Origin: Candidatus Methanomethylophilaceae archaeon
GTDB taxonomy: Archaea > Thermoplasmatota > Thermoplasmata > Methanomassiliicoccales > Methanomethylophilaceae
Direction of reading: 5' to 3'
DNA length: 7,453 nt
Assembly (NCBI GenBank): GCA_017475875.1
Contig: JAFVET010000177.1
Span: 1-7,453, forward strand
In this document: positions 6,025 through 7,453 of the stretch, piece by piece
Layout of the letters: each line of letters starts with the position of its first letter
Position numbering within the stretch: position 1 is the first letter of the stretch
The notes under the pieces: generated by a model
What the model was told of the DNA's origin: nothing
The model's input: only the letters and a program-made list of their open reading frames with translations
The model's database searches: none
Translations under genes and position numbers: made by a program

Positions 6025-7091
6025 TGGTCGGTGGATAGGGCACAAGACTCCGCCCCCTCACCGAAACACGTCCCAAACCGGTCCTCTCCGTGGCCGACAG
6101 GCCATGCATATGGTACCTTCTCAGATCGATGGCCCGCGCCGGAATCGAGGAGGTCATACTCGCTTGCGGATACAAACCCGGCTGCATGGAGGTTCTGGGT
6201 GACGGAAGCGACCTCGGGATACACATAACGTACTCTTACGAGGACGAACCCAGGGGGACCGCAGGTGCGATGAGACTGGTCTACGACCGTCTCGACGAGA
6301 CGTTCGTCGCCGCCAACGGCGACGTCTTCGCGGACATCGATATCAGGAAGGAGATCGAACTCCACGAGAGGACGGGAGCGGCCATCACCATGGCGCTGAC
6401 CCCGGTAGAGGACCCCAGCGAATTCGGAGTGGCGCTGACCGATGCGGAAGGCCGGATAACGGCCTTCAAAGAGAAGCCCAAGAGGGAGGAGGCGTTCTCG
6501 AACCTCATAAACGCGGGCGTCTACGTGATGAACCGCGAGGTCCTCGACCGTGTTCCCGTGGGGGAGTTCTTCGATTTCTCCAAGGACCTGGTACCAATCA
6601 TAATGTCGGAGGGAAAACGCGTCCAGGGATACAGCCTGTCGGGCACATGGATGGACGTCGGAAGGCCGAGGGACCTCATCCGCGCCAACCTCGCCGTGGC
6701 CGAGACGGAATACCGCGGCCGCAGCTGGCCGGCCGAGGACGCGTGCGTCAGAGGCGGGTTCTACATGGGCGCGGGTGCGACCGTGGCGAACTCCGAGATC
6801 AAGGAATCCGCTGTTCTCGAGGGTTCGAAGGTCGTCGACTCTAAACTCGAACGTGTCCTAGTCATGAAAGGATGCACCGTTAGCGGATCCGTCCTTCGGA
6901 ACGTCATCCTCGGCGAGGGGTGCAGGATCGGCTACGGCTGCGACATCTCGAACGAGGTGCTCGGTGACGGGACCGTGATTGAGGCAGGCACCACCATAAC
7001 GGGTGACAAACCGTTCCGAGGATGTATGTGCCAGTATATCGAAATGGATACATCTTACCGTCCAGCTGATGAATCATTATATAGAATATAG
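6000..7091 (+). CDS. Sugar-1-phosphate nucleotidyltransferase with in-frame amber (probable pyrrolysine) codon 13
   Basis: 363 residues if TAG 6036-6038 is read as an amino acid. It transfers an NMP to a sugar 1-phosphate to make an NDP-sugar in the cytoplasm. The start MRVRQAVIMVGG runs into TAG, then GTRLRPLTETRPKP: the family's catalytic GG-x-GTRL loop with the stop exactly at x. Further motifs are EPRGTAGA (83-90), NGDVF with probable metal-binding Asp108, EFGV (141-144), KEKP (157-160), INAGVYV (170-176) and WMDVGRPRDLI (217-227). Residues about 250-340 form a left-handed beta-helix domain. This layout is that of archaeal GDP-mannose pyrophosphorylase-like and HddC-like enzymes; base and sugar are undetermined. 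The start is fixed by a perfect SD and overlaps the phosphatase gene by 25 nt. A version starting at GTG 6090 would lack the nucleotide-binding loop. The gene ends in a second TAG with no in-frame backup stop. Confidence 0.87.
6036..6038 (+). other. In-frame TAG within the catalytic loop (putative pyrrolysine codon)
   Basis: TAG is codon 13 of the frame opened at ATG 6000, flanked by GGT-GGA and GGC-ACA-AGA-CTC, giving GG-x-GTRL. Nothing is inserted, lost or shifted around it. The x position tolerates many residues in this family, so an inserted lysine derivative is sterically plausible. Confidence 0.8.
7077..7083 (+). promoter_or_regulatory. Candidate internal TATA box before the kinase gene
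   Basis: TTATATA sits in an AT-rich patch unlike the surrounding GC-rich coding DNA, at the very end of the nucleotidyltransferase gene. A start site about 25 nt on (near 7106) would give the kinase a leader of roughly 46 nt containing its SD. It may also only reflect the C-terminal codons. Confidence 0.35.
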
Positions 7092-7137
7092 GTTTACTTG
7101 TTACGATTCATTGCGCACCGCGAAGCCGAATTGCGCC

Positions 7138-7143
7138 GAGGAG
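7138..7143 (+). promoter_or_regulatory. Shine-Dalgarno GAGGAG for the kinase gene
   Basis: GGAG at 7140-7143, within GAGGAG, aligns to the anti-SD in the same register as the GGAGGT sites elsewhere in the window. It supports independent initiation at ATG 7152. Confidence 0.7.
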
Positions 7144-7151
7144 ATAGTCGG

Positions 7152-7453
7152 ATGGGAACCACTCACTACAGGGCAAGGGCACCGCTGAGGATAGGTCTCA
7201 CCGGAGGTGGGACCGACGTAGATCCGTACGCGTCCAAGAAGGGCGGAGCGGTTTTCAACAGTACGATCAACCGCTACGCGTACTGCACCATCACACCCAC
7301 GGACGACCACAAACTGTCCGTCCATTCCACGGATTACGGCAAATACGAGGCATACCTCGACGGCGGTCCGCTTCCCCTGAACGGCAACATGGACCTCGTG
7401 AAATCGGTGACGAACCATTTCGGGGTCACCGACGGTTTCAAGGCCTTCCTCCA
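7152..7453 (+). CDS. GHMP-family sugar kinase, HddA-like (N-terminal 100 residues, cut by window edge)
   Basis: ATG 7152 opens a frame that reaches the window end. The N-terminal RARAPLRIGLTGGGTD (residues 7-22) followed by PYASKKGGAVFNSTI is characteristic of the GHMP kinase branch containing D-glycero-alpha-D-manno-heptose-7-phosphate kinase (HddA) and fucokinase-type domains. Such enzymes phosphorylate the anomeric or nearby hydroxyl of a sugar or sugar phosphate using ATP. The ATP-binding glycine-rich motif and the C-terminal half are beyond the window; the usual length is about 330-350 residues. An SD (7138-7143) supports this start. The gene lies 60 nt after the nucleotidyltransferase TAG and in the same frame, with no stop between, so a fused product is possible. 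With the adjacent nucleotidyltransferase and phosphatase it suggests an NDP-heptose-like or related pathway; the sugar is not proven. Confidence 0.88.
   Translation, partial: MGTTHYRARAPLRIGLTGGGTDVDPYASKKGGAVFNSTINRYAYCTITPTDDHKLSVHSTDYGKYEAYLDGGPLPLNGNMDLVKSVTNHFGVTDGFKAFL

Noticed and set aside
6036..6055. A pyrrolysine insertion hairpin (PYLIS-like) just after the TAG
   Set aside because: The best pairing I find is GGGC (6038-6041) with GCCC (6052-6055) around a 10-nt loop, too weak to call. Pyl insertion in archaea does not strictly need such an element.
6000..6089. Nucleotidyltransferase as a pseudogene broken by a nonsense mutation
   Set aside because: The rest of the gene has no frameshift or decayed motif, and the TAG sits at a tolerant position. 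It stays a formal alternative but is less likely than read-through.
6090..7091. Nucleotidyltransferase starting at GTG 6090 as the real gene
   Set aside because: It has no SD, loses the nucleotide-binding loop GG-x-GTRLRPLT and leaves 6000-6089 with perfect family sequence and a perfect SD unexplained.
7003..7188. Small plus-strand ORF bridging the nucleotidyltransferase and kinase
   Set aside because: It overlaps both real genes out of frame, has no SD and has no recognisable sequence.
1..7453. tRNA or rRNA genes, CRISPR arrays, insertion sequences, phage attachment sites
   Set aside because: I saw no tRNA-like cloverleaf, regularly spaced repeats, transposase motifs or terminal inverted repeats. 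Coding sequence fills nearly all of the window.

Overview
The window looks archaeal, GC-rich (upper 50s percent by eye), and most like a methanogen of the Methanomassiliicoccales (Thermoplasmata). Pointers are an archaeal EF-1-beta next to a short archaeal zinc-ribbon gene, TATA boxes about 25 nt ahead of start codons that lack Shine-Dalgarno (SD) sites, SD sites GGAGGT or GAGG elsewhere at about 6 nt spacing, and an amber codon that appears to be read as an amino acid. No pyl gene lies in the window, so the lineage is an inference.

Left part, 1-4531, all on the minus strand. In transcription order: a four-CXXC zinc-ribbon protein (4364-4531), aEF-1-beta (4085-4354), a multi-spanning GT-C glycosyltransferase-like protein (2657-4015), a single-TM extracytoplasmic protein of unknown function (1642-2670), a second paralogous GT-C-like protein (306-1628), and the first 87 codons of a GtrA-family membrane protein (1-261). 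The last four look like a cell-surface or lipid-linked glycan module. The first two belong to translation.

Middle, 4532-4649: a divergent promoter region with two TATA boxes, a direct repeat and a small inverted repeat. It is followed on the plus strand by an unrecognised 138-aa protein (4650-5066).

Right part, 5122-7453, plus strand, is a tight cluster: a DUF89/ARMT1-like metal-dependent phosphatase, a sugar-phosphate nucleotidyltransferase, and a GHMP kinase resembling heptose-7-phosphate kinase HddA (cut by the window end). Kinase, phosphatase and nucleotidyltransferase are the three activities needed to make an NDP-sugar from a sugar phosphate by a HddA/GmhB/HddC-type route. The product could feed the glycosyltransferases to the left.

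The main discovery is in the nucleotidyltransferase. Its true start is ATG 6000, with a perfect GGAGGT 6 nt upstream, overlapping the end of the phosphatase gene. In that frame codon 13 is TAG (6036-6038), exactly at the variable position of the catalytic loop GG-x-GTRL. The reading frame is intact on both sides, so the TAG is most simply read as pyrrolysine (or otherwise suppressed). The same gene ends in a second TAG (7089-7091). Beyond it the frame stays open for 20 codons and runs in frame into the kinase ATG, so read-through there would make a nucleotidyltransferase-kinase fusion. The seven other complete genes end in TGA (six) or TAA (one).
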